Below are positions 17,814 through 26,945 of a DNA stretch of 64,000 nt, in pieces; positions within the stretch are counted from its first letter, which is position 1, and every line of letters starts with the position of its first letter. The notes beneath the pieces were generated by a model. It saw nothing but the letters and a program-made list of their open reading frames with translations, was not told the DNA's origin and did not search any database. A program made the position numbers and the translations under genes. Source of the stretch: Bacteroidota bacterium. Lineage in GTDB: Bacteria > Bacteroidota > Rhodothermia > Balneolales > Balneolaceae. Location of the stretch: NCBI GenBank assembly GCA_009909035.1, contig JAAAOB010000027.1, forward strand, positions 1 to 64,000, in the 5' to 3' direction.

Positions 17814-19604
17814 ATGAAATTTTTTAAAACTTTCCTGGCGTCCATACTGGGCACCATCATTGGCAGCTTGCTTCTGCTGCTTCTCCTCTTTGCCGTTCTG
17901 ATCAGCAGTTCATCCGAACCTGAGCCTTATGTAAAATCCAACACCGTGCTAACGTTTTCCCTCTCCGGGGATATTCCCGCGCGAGTGGTGAAGGACCCCA
18001 TTGAGGAGCTGATCAATGCGGATTCGGGGCCGAAAGTTTCCCTTCAATCCCTGAAACGAAACCTGCAGAAGGCCGCCGTTCACGAGGAGATCGAAGGCGT
18101 CTGGATCCGGACCAGCCAAGTTAACGCATCGTGGGCCAATCTTGAAAGCGCCTACGGCTACCTTGAAGAGTTTAAAGAGAGCGGTAAATTTCTGTATGTA
18201 AGCACCGATGACATCGGGATGAACGAAAAGGCCTACTTTCTCGCCTCCCTTGCCGATTCTGTCTTCACTCCGCCAGAAACCGGGTTTGAACTGAACGGTT
18301 TTGTTGCTCAGATCTCATTTTACAAAGATATGCTCGATAAGATCGGCATCGAACCTGAAATTTTCCGCGTTGGTAAATACAAATCAGCCGTAGAGCCTTT
18401 TTTACAAGAGCAGAGCTCACCGGAGAGTGAAGAGCAGATTAATGCCATACTAAATTCGGCATCGGCCCGGTTTGTAGAAGCTATTGAAAAACGCACCGGC
18501 AAGACGGCTGCAGAGGTGAACCAGATGATCAGTTCGCCACCGGTTGATAGACTCCAGTTTGCCCTCGACAACGGGCTTATTGACGCCTTTGCGTATGACA
18601 ATGAGATTGAATCGATGATTAAACGCCGGATGGGCCTGGACGAGGATGGAGAGTTTGAAACCATTGGTTTTGGACGTTACGGGAAAGTTAGCGGCACCAC
18701 CGCCGGCCTTGAGGAGACGACCGGTGAGGATAAAATTGCCGTGATATATGCATCAGGGCCCATTATGCAGGACCTGGGCCAGTCTCCCTTCAACGGCCAA
18801 AATCTGATCACGGCTTCCAAGGTAGAAAACCAATTTGAATCGGCGATCGAGGATGACAATGTAAAAGCCATTGTCTTTCATGTAAACAGCGGTGGCGGAT
18901 TGGCTACCACGTCAGACATTATTTGGAATACCGTCCGGAGTGCGTCTGAAAAGAAACCGGTCATCGCCTCCATGGGAAGTGTAGCGGCATCGGGCGGATA
19001 CTATATCGCCGCGGGTGCAGACACCATCGTTGCCGGAGAGAATACCATTACCGGATCCATTGGGATTTTCAATCTCCTGTTTAACTCCGAGGAGTTATAC
19101 GATGAAAAAATCGGTATCGACTTTCAAACCTTTAAAACCCACGAATATGCCGATCTGCTTAACCTGACCCGGCCATTTACTCCGGACGAGGAGCGAATTA
19201 TACAGCAGAACGTAGAGAATGGCTACGAGTCGTTCCTCTCCCGTATGGCCGAATCGCGGGGGATGACCCGGGATGAGATTCATGAGGTTGCGCAGGGTCG
19301 TGTTTGGACGGGGGGCGCCGCGCTTGACGCCGGCCTTGTCGACGTCATCGGGGGCATTGATCGCGCGATCGAAATTGCCGCTGAAAAAGCTGAAATTGAC
19401 GAGTGGAGTATTGACTCCTACCCCAAAGAGAAAGACATTTTTGAAACGCTTTTCAACTCCGGAAACGCGCGGATGAACGCCTGGGTGATGAGCTGGCTGC
19501 CGGAACCGTTTCAGACGCAGGACGCACAGAACCTGATGATGCTCATGGAACAGCCAAAAGGGATGAACTGGGCCCTGCTGCCGCTTCGATTTGATGTAAA
19601 TTAA
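17814..19604 (+). CDS. sppA: Signal peptide peptidase SppA, 67K type
   Basis: The 596-residue inner-membrane serine protease degrades cleaved signal peptides. It has an N-terminal membrane helix (about 8-32) and two tandem S49 domains. The catalytic lysine is K190 in GKYKSAVEPF of the first domain, and the nucleophile is S393 in MGSVAASGGYYIA of the second, the long-type arrangement. The HVNSGGG segment near 360 is also typical. It starts 110 bases from the divergent CrtI-like gene. Confidence 0.95.
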   Translation: MKFFKTFLASILGTIIGSLLLLLLLFAVLISSSSEPEPYVKSNTVLTFSLSGDIPARVVKDPIEELINADSGPKVSLQSLKRNLQKAAVHEEIEGVWIRTSQVNASWANLESAYGYLEEFKESGKFLYVSTDDIGMNEKAYFLASLADSVFTPPETGFELNGFVAQISFYKDMLDKIGIEPEIFRVGKYKSAVEPFLQEQSSPESEEQINAILNSASARFVEAIEKRTGKTAAEVNQMISSPPVDRLQFALDNGLIDAFAYDNEIESMIKRRMGLDEDGEFETIGFGRYGKVSGTTAGLEETTGEDKIAVIYASGPIMQDLGQSPFNGQNLITASKVENQFESAIEDDNVKAIVFHVNSGGGLATTSDIIWNTVRSASEKKPVIASMGSVAASGGYYIAAGADTIVAGENTITGSIGIFNLLFNSEELYDEKIGIDFQTFKTHEYADLLNLTRPFTPDEERIIQQNVENGYESFLSRMAESRGMTRDEIHEVAQGRVWTGGAALDAGLVDVIGGIDRAIEIAAEKAEIDEWSIDSYPKEKDIFETLFNSGNARMNAWVMSWLPEPFQTQDAQNLMMLMEQPKGMNWALLPLRFDVN

Positions 19605-19857
19605 AATTACTGGTAGAATCCGGGAGTACATATCGCAGCATGACTGACGTTCTTCAGAAACAGCAGACCCATCGTAGAATTGACAGGGTGTGGTCTGGAC
19701 TGCAGTCAAACAACCGGTTCTCAACTCAACAAACTGAGTCAACCGATGTGTAGCCTATCAGTGACGGCTTCAACCATCACGTCTCAACTTTTCCAGAAAA
19801 TCACCCCACAATGATGCGGCGTGCAGCCAAAGCAGTACAGAACAAACAGACACCGCA

Positions 19858-20709
19858 ATGACTATTGGCCGCTTTACGATAGAACAGCTCAGCGAAGGCT
19901 TTTTTGAACTTTTCCGGGACGGATCATTCAGCAAGATGGATCCGTCACGGCTCAACAACGTTGCCGAAGATCCGTCTCTCGGCCGGTATTCGTCGGCCTT
20001 GGGTATAGATCCTCTGCTGGTATCAGACGGTGACGAACACATCGTTATAGACACCGGGCTTGGGTGGGGGCTCGATGCCGGCAGCCACAACCGGGGGACC
20101 TCCAATATCGTAACGAACCTGGAAATATTTGGCCTCAGGCCTGACGATATCAGCCTGGTGATTTTAACACACCTTCACTTTGATCATTCCGCAGGCAGTT
20201 CCCGTGTTGATAAGCAGTTATTCACACAAGCCACATTCCCCAATGCGCGCTACATTGTACAGGAAAAGGAGTGGGCGTATGCGCTCTCTACACAAGCAGA
20301 CCAGCAGGAGATGCCCGGAGCCGACTACAGGCTTGATGAACTCTACCGGTTAAAGGCCGACGGTCAAATCGACCCTGTTCAGGGAAACCATCAGCTCTTC
20401 CGGGGTGTTAAACTACTGCTGACCGGGGGCCATACCCCTGGCCATCAGGTCGTTAAAATCGATGACGGAGGGCATTCAGCCTATTTTCTTGGAGATCTTA
20501 TCCCAACAGAGCACCACCTGAATCACTACGCCATGAAGATGGTTGATTACAACCCGGTGGAAGCCAAAAAATCAAAGACATTGATTCTTAAAGAAGCATT
20601 AAAAGAGGAGGCCCAGCTTTTTTTCTACCATTCGCTTTTTAGCAAATCGGGACGTTTAAGCAAGGACCGTCATCGAAAATATGTTTTAAAAGAAAAAAAC
20701 AGGTCTTAA
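19858..20709 (+). CDS. MBL-fold metallo-hydrolase
   Basis: The 283-residue protein has the metallo-beta-lactamase metal motif LTHLHFDHSAG (about residues 103-113), the third metal histidine in LTGGHTPGHQV and an Asp in YFLGDLIPTEHH. It has no signal peptide, so it is cytosolic. The layout resembles the quorum-lactonase/PqsE-like and glyoxalase-like branches, but the substrate cannot be told. It is followed at 210 bases by the acyltransferase on the same strand. Confidence 0.85.
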   Translation: MTIGRFTIEQLSEGFFELFRDGSFSKMDPSRLNNVAEDPSLGRYSSALGIDPLLVSDGDEHIVIDTGLGWGLDAGSHNRGTSNIVTNLEIFGLRPDDISLVILTHLHFDHSAGSSRVDKQLFTQATFPNARYIVQEKEWAYALSTQADQQEMPGADYRLDELYRLKADGQIDPVQGNHQLFRGVKLLLTGGHTPGHQVVKIDDGGHSAYFLGDLIPTEHHLNHYAMKMVDYNPVEAKKSKTLILKEALKEEAQLFFYHSLFSKSGRLSKDRHRKYVLKEKNRS

Positions 20710-20918
20710 CCTATTGATGTATTTTCATTCATTACACGCTATCTTCAACATCAACCGCTATGTCATCTGCCTGTTGAAACAAGACGAGGTTTCGGCACGG
20801 TGGATCACTCACACAAGTCTGCAGCCGGTGCTTCAGTGTGACGTTTATTCCATGCCGGAAGTTAAACCCGTCAGTACATCGACCCTTCCCGGGGTTCATA
20901 CAACTTCAGATCAAACCA

Positions 20919-21578
20919 GTGGCTGATACTAAAACCAACCGTTCCGCCCTCCCCTTTCTCCCGGCCAGGGAATCGGCTGTTTTTATTCGTCTGTTTGAGT
21001 GGTACTGCAACTGGCTGACCTGGCGGCGGTTTGATTCGGTTTCCATTGGCAGCAGATATAAACCGGACCCCGGCCAGAAAACCATCTACTACCTGAACCA
21101 CAACTCCTGGTGGGACGGCCTGGTGCCATTTTTACTCAATCAGAAAAAATTCCGTCAAAACGCCCGCGGCATGATGGAGGACAAACAGCTCCACCGCTAC
21201 CCTTTCTTTCAGAAAATCGGTGTATTTTCTATCAATCTCTCCTCGCCCCGCGCGTCGATGCAGTCAATGCGGTACGCCCTGGAGTCGATGAAGCAACCCG
21301 GAGCGGCGCTTTACATCTATCCCCAGGGTAAAATTAAACCATTTAGAACAACACACCTGGAATTCCGCAAAGGAGTTGGCTGGCTAACCAAGAAACTCCC
21401 GGAGGCTGACATCGTGCCCGTGGCCATTTATATCCACACGCGGCAGAGCGACAAACCCCGCCTGGAGATCCTCGCCGGCAGCGCCGTAACTGTAGACCGT
21501 GACATCCCCACCAACCGGATTACGGAGAAACTGGAAACGGAGCTCTCCGCCCTGCTTCAGGACGTGATGGGTGGCTAA
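20919..21578 (+). CDS. PlsC-like lysophospholipid acyltransferase
   Basis: The protein of about 219 residues carries the acyltransferase motif I YYLNHNSWWDG (H-x4-D) and motif III-like LYIYPQGKIKP; FRQNARGMMEDK and a final VPVAIYI strand fit the fold. It probably transfers an acyl chain to a glycerolipid or carotenoid-like acceptor at the membrane. I chose GTG 20919; an in-frame ATG at 20838 adds 27 residues that look unlike protein. The gene lies behind the MBL hydrolase, but co-transcription is uncertain. Confidence 0.8.
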   Translation: MADTKTNRSALPFLPARESAVFIRLFEWYCNWLTWRRFDSVSIGSRYKPDPGQKTIYYLNHNSWWDGLVPFLLNQKKFRQNARGMMEDKQLHRYPFFQKIGVFSINLSSPRASMQSMRYALESMKQPGAALYIYPQGKIKPFRTTHLEFRKGVGWLTKKLPEADIVPVAIYIHTRQSDKPRLEILAGSAVTVDRDIPTNRITEKLETELSALLQDVMGG

Positions 21579-22374
21579 ATCCTCCGCAAAATAAATTTTT
21601 TAACGGCGTTTTATTCATATCCACCCGACCAACTACATCTTTTGGGTGATTAATGGTGGTAATAATTTGCTTGGCAAAAAGTTATGACAGCAAAAATAAA
21701 AACCGAGACCAGGTTTACCCGTGAGGACGTGGCCATTGCCCAATCCACGTTAGACGGTTGGTCATCCCGGGCGATGGATCCACCTGAAAATTCTCTGGGA
21801 TCACTGGCGGACGATACGAAGCCCTGGGATATTTTCAGGTCGACGAGTCATCGATTAAAATACTGGAATGTCTCAAAAAAGGGCCTGCCATCAGGGATAA
21901 TTTTGGGCCTCCTACCGTCCGGTTGAGAAAACGGTGCTGATCGACTACCAGCCGACCCGCGGTGGAATTTGAAAAGGCTCTGGACAGCGACCGCGAGCGG
22001 GCGATCGCAGAGTGGATCAGATCGTTCAAATGCTTGAACATCACGGCTGTGAAGAAAAACTGACAAAAAAGACCACATCCGTTCCTTACGTCAGCGGCAT
22101 TAGTCGAAGATCATATGTCCGAAGTGTGAATCTAAGCTTATGGAAAGAGACGCAAAACGAAGATTCAACACAGAGCAACCTTTTCTTGGCTGCGAGACGT
22201 TTCCGCAGTGCCAATATACCCGTGATCGATGAACTGAATACAACACATAACATCATCCGTGCTCAATTAGCAGAAATCTTACGAAATATGAAACACGAAC
22301 GGGCGATTATCGAATAGAGAATAGTCATGGAAGAAATTCATACCGTACCCTTAATCAAAACCAATTGACACATC
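21579..22374. other. Decayed or non-coding stretch
   Basis: Open frames at 21684-21926 (80 codons) and 22012-22317 (101 codons) have protein-like beginnings but no family I recognise. Between them another frame reads EFEKALDSDRERAIAEWIRS before a stop. The pieces, in different frames of one strand, suggest a frameshifted remnant of a single gene, but this is weak. No RNA or repeat was noted. Confidence 0.35.
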
Positions 22375-23100
22375 ATGCATCTTTTCACAATCTTAAGACG
22401 TCTCCTTGCTTACTCTTTGTTGCCGTTTCTTGTTCTCTTATCGTCGCCGGCATTCACGCCATCTGATGCCGAGGCCCAAAACATGGGGGGTACAGAGACT
22501 GAAATCATATTTACAGAAGAGAAAAGAGAGCAGGCCCGCGAGCAGCTACGGCGTATACTCGCAACCTATGATCTCGACCCTTGGATTATCACAAACGAGG
22601 TGAAAATTGAGGAAGAGGTAGATCCCCACAGCAAGCCTATCCTCACGCTAAACACCAACTTTCTCGACAGCGACAAAATGCAGCTCGCTATTTTTATTCA
22701 CGAACAGGCCCACTGGCTGCCGTTTGATAAACAGGTGGCTGCAGCTGAAGAACTGGCCGAGCTATTTCCGGATATAGATGGTCTGCCTGACATGGATGAG
22801 GTTTCGGAGGAGAAGCGTGAGAGACTCTTAGACATCAAGGACAGAATTTACAGACACATTGTAGTTGGCTGGACAGAATTCGATGGCATGGTTGAGCTGG
22901 TTGGTGAAGAAGAGGCCCGAAAAATTATAAAAGAAAAAAATAACCGCTTCGTCGAGAAACCCTATTCTAACCTGGGTAAGACCTTTCTCTGGTATTTTGA
23001 GAGGGTCCTCGAAGACACGGAAGTGGTTGGTGGGGTGTTGGCGCAACACGATCTGATGATTACTCCTGGCAAGGGCATTGTGATCGAGTCCTCGGAGTAA
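22375..23100 (+). CDS. Secreted protein with HEQAH zinc-protease-like motif
   Basis: The 241-residue product has a signal peptide (about 1-35, cleavage near AEAQ). IFIHEQAHWLPF near residue 108 is an HExxH motif in a predicted helix, suggesting a zincin-type metalloprotease fold; a downstream Glu or His ligand cannot be fixed by eye, with GWTEFDGMVEL (about 167) a candidate. The sequence is Glu-rich. I do not know the family; the motif alone is modest evidence. It sits in an accessory region between decayed sequence and hypothetical membrane proteins. Confidence 0.6.
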   Translation: MHLFTILRRLLAYSLLPFLVLLSSPAFTPSDAEAQNMGGTETEIIFTEEKREQAREQLRRILATYDLDPWIITNEVKIEEEVDPHSKPILTLNTNFLDSDKMQLAIFIHEQAHWLPFDKQVAAAEELAELFPDIDGLPDMDEVSEEKRERLLDIKDRIYRHIVVGWTEFDGMVELVGEEEARKIIKEKNNRFVEKPYSNLGKTFLWYFERVLEDTEVVGGVLAQHDLMITPGKGIVIESSE

Positions 23101-23268
23101 ATGAGTTGGGGCCGGCCATTATGATCATCTATTGCAGTTAAGCCTATTTTACATTTTCTTACTGGAGAATTTGCATAACACCTCGAGATGTGCAAAACTC
23201 AACTACGTTCACCAAAAGTATCCGGAGCAGCAACGCTTCGTTTTTAATGAATTAACATAATTTTTTAG

Positions 23269-23889
23269 ATGGATACCGACGATCATAAATCGAAATTTTC
23301 TGACTGGATTCGAAGCCCGCAAACTATGATTGCCCTCTCTGCAGTGGTCTTGAGCGTGTGCGGACTCTTTATATCCATTTACGAGACATCGCTGATTCGT
23401 GCACAGCAGCGTGCTTCAGTCTGGCCAAACGTAGAAATTCAACCATCCCTGAGAAGTGACTCCCTGAAAATATTTGTAGTAAATTCGGGAATTGGGCCGG
23501 CGCGCATCATGAATGCGTTTTTAACCTATCAGGATTCAGTGCAAGAGGATTGGTTTGACGTTGTAGGAGAGTTTGATTTCAGTCCAGATGAAACAACCGA
23601 CTACCACTCATTGATAAAAGGGCGGGTTCTCCCTCCAAACTCGGGTCAGGAGTTGATTTTCAGAATTACGTCCATTGCTGAAAGCCAGGAATCAAATTTA
23701 GCTATGCAAATGGGCAGGGCAATTTTAGAAAAAAATATGGACATAAACATTTGTTATTGCTCAGTCTATGATGAATGCTGGACTACACGTTTAAGTCACC
23801 TAATCGATAGGTCTAATGGAGAACAAATTCCTTCAAGGGAAGATCTTCGTGTCTCCAGCTGTTCAGCAATGAAGCAGAGCGGTATTTAA
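23269..23889 (+). CDS. Membrane-anchored protein, unknown
   Basis: The 206-residue protein has one membrane helix (about 18-38, MIALSAVVLSVCGLFISIY), followed by ETSLIRAQQRASVWPNVE and a beta-rich soluble domain with FVVNSGIGPARI near 70. Proteins of this plan (short cytosolic tail, helix, RASVWP motif) are known as hypotheticals in proteobacteria and Bacteroidota. No function is assigned. It is monocistronic or loosely grouped with the next gene on the same strand. Confidence 0.6.
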   Translation: MDTDDHKSKFSDWIRSPQTMIALSAVVLSVCGLFISIYETSLIRAQQRASVWPNVEIQPSLRSDSLKIFVVNSGIGPARIMNAFLTYQDSVQEDWFDVVGEFDFSPDETTDYHSLIKGRVLPPNSGQELIFRITSIAESQESNLAMQMGRAILEKNMDINICYCSVYDECWTTRLSHLIDRSNGEQIPSREDLRVSSCSAMKQSGI

Positions 23890-23992
23890 CAACTGCAGGG
23901 TTACACACGAACCATCTATTTTACGGGTTGTCCTATTTACGTGAAGAGATAACCAGAACGACATTCAATCATTCACCTTAAAAGATTTACTG

Positions 23993-24664
23993 ATGCTTAG
24001 AAATCAGACTATAAAGAGTACTATTTGGCGCCGTATTGGCTGGCTATCCGCAGAATGTTTGGTGGTATTTATTGGTGTTTACATGGCATTTCTTCTTGAG
24101 GGATATCGCACATCTCAGCAAAATGAGCAAAATGAGCAACAAATATACTCTGCACTCTATACATTATTTGATAATATGACTGCGGATCTGGAGAATGCTA
24201 ATTCCTTCCAGCGCGAATTTGCAGAACCATTCCTCGAAGCGTATGAAAATGGAGAGATGCCGCGTCCACGCCCTCTCCCATTTGCGGCATCGGGATTCAG
24301 TACAGATTCCTGGAGTGCCATGCTCCAGGCGGGTGGTATTAATCTGCTTGATGTGAGATTCATCCTCAGGATAGAAGAGTTTTATGCAGGCGCCAGGTAC
24401 GTTGATAAACAGCTGGGAAACTATAACACCCTCTCTAACCAGATCCTGCTGCCGAATGCGGATGCAGACCTTGAGATGTATTATGATACTGAAACAGGGA
24501 TGATCAGGCCCCAGTTTGCGTGGTATATCGAGTTCATGCGGACTTTTCCAAACTCAATTGACAATTTAAACGAGGGAGCTGGCGAAATCCTCAACGCACT
24601 TGAAGGTAAAATGGACGATGAGCAGCTGCAAGATATTCAAGTTGATGAATCTGCACAGCCTTAA
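23993..24664 (+). CDS. DUF6090-like single-helix membrane protein
   Basis: The 223-residue protein has a helix at about 17-36 (ECLVVFIGVYMAFLLEGYR) followed directly by a Gln/Asn/Glu-rich QQNEQNEQQIYSALYTLFDNM segment, the pattern of the DUF6090-like family (helix, then RxxQQ and a helical periplasmic domain). It is probably anchored in the inner membrane with the helical part outside. Function unknown. It ends 55 bases before the 79-bp inverted-repeat element. Confidence 0.55.
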   Translation: MLRNQTIKSTIWRRIGWLSAECLVVFIGVYMAFLLEGYRTSQQNEQNEQQIYSALYTLFDNMTADLENANSFQREFAEPFLEAYENGEMPRPRPLPFAASGFSTDSWSAMLQAGGINLLDVRFILRIEEFYAGARYVDKQLGNYNTLSNQILLPNADADLEMYYDTETGMIRPQFAWYIEFMRTFPNSIDNLNEGAGEILNALEGKMDDEQLQDIQVDESAQP

Positions 24665-24718
24665 ATCATCAAACCGGCAGACTGTTTGTGTTATGTCAAC
24701 TATACGGTGTCGTATGCA

Positions 24719-24797
24719 AGTCATCGGATGAGTCAACTGTGAATGACATTTTAATTCACAATAACATGAATTTTCAAAAACAACTCATCCGATGACT
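24719..24797. mobile_element. 79-bp inverted-repeat miniature element (copy 1)
   Basis: It is bounded by AGTCATCGGATGAGT at 24719-24733 and ACTCATCCGATGACT at 24783-24797. Inner sequence next to each end (CATTTTAATTCAC on one side, TTTTCAAAAACA on the other) matches the ends of the larger copy at 38146-38397 in the opposite orientation, so it looks like an internally deleted, non-autonomous derivative. Its right end forms the 3' limit of the recombinase fragment. Confidence 0.65.
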
Positions 24798-25072
24798 ACA
24801 AGTATCGGGATTTTGGAAACCCTATTTACAGCTTCAAATTTTCGATTGGGCTTTATACGTCTTTCAGAGATCGAGTAACAGTACTCCAACTCTTTTTTAC
24901 AATGATGAAAATACCTCTCCAAAACCTTTGGTGTAACTGATGAAATTTGATTAGCCCTCACATAATCCAAAAAAATATGCAAGCCATTCAAGTAGGCACG
25001 CAGTGTATTTTTGCTATCATTCTTTAGCGTAAGACGATGTTCGTACTTGGTTATTAAATCGGCTTTATCCAT
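24785..25072 (-). pseudogene. Truncated tyrosine recombinase (N-terminal core-binding domain)
   Basis: From ATG 25072 the frame reads MDKADLITKYEHRL, then SKNTLRAYLNGLHIFLDYV and a KVLERYFHHCKKELEY helix: the SAM-like core-binding domain of phage/XerC/IntI-type recombinases. After about 68 residues the similarity ends, and the frame stops inside the inverted-repeat element, so the catalytic R-H-R-Y domain is lost. It points away from the methyltransferase gene, the geometry of an integron integrase next to its cassettes. Confidence 0.65.
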
Positions 25073-25159
25073 ATTGCTTTCATTATTTAAAAAATATCCT
25101 GAATAAAACTTGCGTACGAAGCAGGGATAAAATGTATAGAAGTGGTGATATGCCAATGT

Positions 25160-25178
25160 TGTGTGCAACCTAAAAAGA
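25160..25178. other. Putative half attC / cassette boundary (left)
   Basis: GCCAATGTTGTGTGCAACC lies just before the methyltransferase. GTTGTGTGCAAC resembles the right end of attC-like sites in Bacteroidota cassette arrays (from memory), and GTTGTGTGC is inverted at 25949-25957. It is off the strict GTTRRRY rule. Confidence 0.4.
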
Positions 25179-25185
25179 CGAACAA

Positions 25186-25938
25186 GTGACAGAATTAGAA
25201 CTGATAATTGACTTACATAAAAATTCTGATAGACAAGGACCAGGAAGTGAAAAAGACACGCAAAAAGCACTTAAATTTTTAAATTTACCGACTGACCAAA
25301 ATTTGAAAATAGCTGACATTGGTTGCGGTTCGGGTGGACAGACGATTTCACTTGCTAAAAACTTGAACGGACAAATAATTGCAGTTGACTTGTTTCCGGA
25401 GTTCTTGAATGAATTGAATGAAAAATCTCAAAAATTAGGATTGACGGACAAAATCGTTACGCTTGAAAAAGCAATGGACGATTTGCCTTTTAACGAAGAT
25501 GAATTTGATCTCATTTGGTCGGAAGGTGCGATTTATAACATTGGTTTTGAAAACGGACTTAAAAAATGGAAGGACTATTTGAAAGTCGGTGGCTATTTGG
25601 CTGTAAGTGAAATCACTTGGATAACTCAATCTCGACCAAAAGAAATTGAAGAATTTTGGAAAGCGGAATACCCAGAAGTTGATACTACTGCTAACAAAAT
25701 CAGACAATTAGAAAATAATGGCTATTCGCTTGTTGGATATTTTTATTTAAGCCAAGATAGTTGGATTGAGACCTATTATAAACCAATGCAAGCAAGATTT
25801 GAGACTTTTCTGAAACGCAACGACAATTCAGAACTTGCAAGAAAAGTAGTTGAAGACAATCAAGCTGAAATCGACTTATATCAAAAATTCAAAGAATATT
25901 ACAGTTACGGATTTTACGTAGCGAGAAAAAATGGATAA
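25186..25938 (+). CDS. Class I SAM-dependent methyltransferase (AT-rich, cassette-like)
   Basis: The 250-residue protein has the SAM-binding motif ADIGCGSGGQTISLA (about 45-59), the acidic IIAVDLFPEF strand end and a DLIWSEGAIYNIGF motif IV region. This resembles the UbiE/cyclopropane-synthase-like group of small-molecule methyltransferases; the substrate is unknown. It starts with GTG. Its base composition is clearly more AT-rich than its neighbours, and short inverted sequences flank it, so it was probably gained as a mobile cassette. Confidence 0.85.
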   Translation: MTELELIIDLHKNSDRQGPGSEKDTQKALKFLNLPTDQNLKIADIGCGSGGQTISLAKNLNGQIIAVDLFPEFLNELNEKSQKLGLTDKIVTLEKAMDDLPFNEDEFDLIWSEGAIYNIGFENGLKKWKDYLKVGGYLAVSEITWITQSRPKEIEEFWKAEYPEVDTTANKIRQLENNGYSLVGYFYLSQDSWIETYYKPMQARFETFLKRNDNSELARKVVEDNQAEIDLYQKFKEYYSYGFYVARKNG

Positions 25939-25947
25939 AAGACAGCA

Positions 25948-25966
25948 CACACAACGCAGCCAATTT
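25948..25966. other. Putative half attC / cassette boundary (right)
   Basis: AGCACACAACGCAGCCAAT begins 10 bases after the methyltransferase stop. GCACACAAC is the inverse of the GTTGTGTGC at the left boundary, as expected for the two outer arms of attC-type sites. The rest of a folded attC is not obvious. Confidence 0.4.
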
Positions 25967-26051
25967 TAAATCAAATTCCACACTATTAAATAAAAAATCA
26001 CAAGAGCCAACCCACTTGTGATTCATGAAAAATGAACCGAAGCATACCTGA

Positions 26052-26921
26052 CTATGCTGACGTGCCGCCTAAAACGGAATCGAGCTGCATCTCTTTGAGT
26101 GCGTTATCCTGAATGGGTTGTGTTTTTTCATTGATTTCATCAACACCCCAGGTCAACCCCACAACGGTTCTTGTCGGGCGTTTACCCGTTGGCAGTTCCG
26201 CAAGTTTTAGATACGCATCTACGACCCATTGCGGATCGGGCGCATCCTCGCTTTGAAGCATTTGATCAAACTCTTCACTCATCGCTGCAGGAACACCCGC
26301 TAATTCTCCGTACGATTCCAGCACATCACCGTGATCAGGAACTTTCCCGGAGGCCAGCAGACCGGTGCCAAAGGGTCCGGGTTCAACAAGTACTACATCC
26401 ACGCCAAACGGAGAAAGCTCATACCGAAGCCCCTGGCTGTATGCTTCGAGTGCATGTTTGGTAGCTGTGTACGTTGAGAAAAACGGGGGCGAAATGCGGC
26501 CAACCAGAGATGATGTATTGATTATTAGCCCTGACCCTGCCTTCCTCATGACCGGCAACACCGCCTGCATGGTTCTGATGGCGCCAAAATAGTTGGTTTC
26601 CATCTGAAAACGCGCTTGGTCAACGCTGTAGGCTTCGGTAATTCCGATATACATGATGCCGGCATTGTTGATGAGAACATCGATATTCCCTGCTTCCGCC
26701 AGAATGGTGTCGATGGCTGCTGTTACAGATTCATCACTCGTTACATCCATATCCACTACGTTAATGTGATCTGAGTATGCTTCCAGTTCTGCTTTTTTCT
26801 CTGCATTCTTGCCATCGGGATTACGCATGGTGGCGAATACGTTATTGCCTTGATCGGCAAAATCTTTGGAAGCCTTTAAGCCGAATCCACTGCTGCTTCC
26901 TGTAATGATTATATTTTTCAT
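26052..26921 (-). CDS. Short-chain dehydrogenase/reductase (SDR)
   Basis: The 289-residue protein has the cofactor motif TGSSSGFGLKASK (about 7-19), the NNAGIM motif (about 85), a catalytic Ser in NTSSLVGRIS and YTATKH (Tyr-Lys pair, near 155). It is a classical SDR of the type that acts on small carbonyl or alcohol substrates; the substrate is unknown. It is the last gene of a run (SnoaL x2, membrane protein, SDR) on the minus strand, opposite the HxlR regulator. Confidence 0.9.
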   Translation of the reverse strand: MKNIIITGSSSGFGLKASKDFADQGNNVFATMRNPDGKNAEKKAELEAYSDHINVVDMDVTSDESVTAAIDTILAEAGNIDVLINNAGIMYIGITEAYSVDQARFQMETNYFGAIRTMQAVLPVMRKAGSGLIINTSSLVGRISPPFFSTYTATKHALEAYSQGLRYELSPFGVDVVLVEPGPFGTGLLASGKVPDHGDVLESYGELAGVPAAMSEEFDQMLQSEDAPDPQWVVDAYLKLAELPTGKRPTRTVVGLTWGVDEINEKTQPIQDNALKEMQLDSVLGGTSA

Positions 26922-26945
26922 TTTGAATTATGATAAGTTTAAGAT

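Noticed and set aside
22012-22317. 101-codon frame in the gap before the HEQAH protein
   Set aside because: No family, no ribosome site; more likely part of decayed sequence, so described only as a region.
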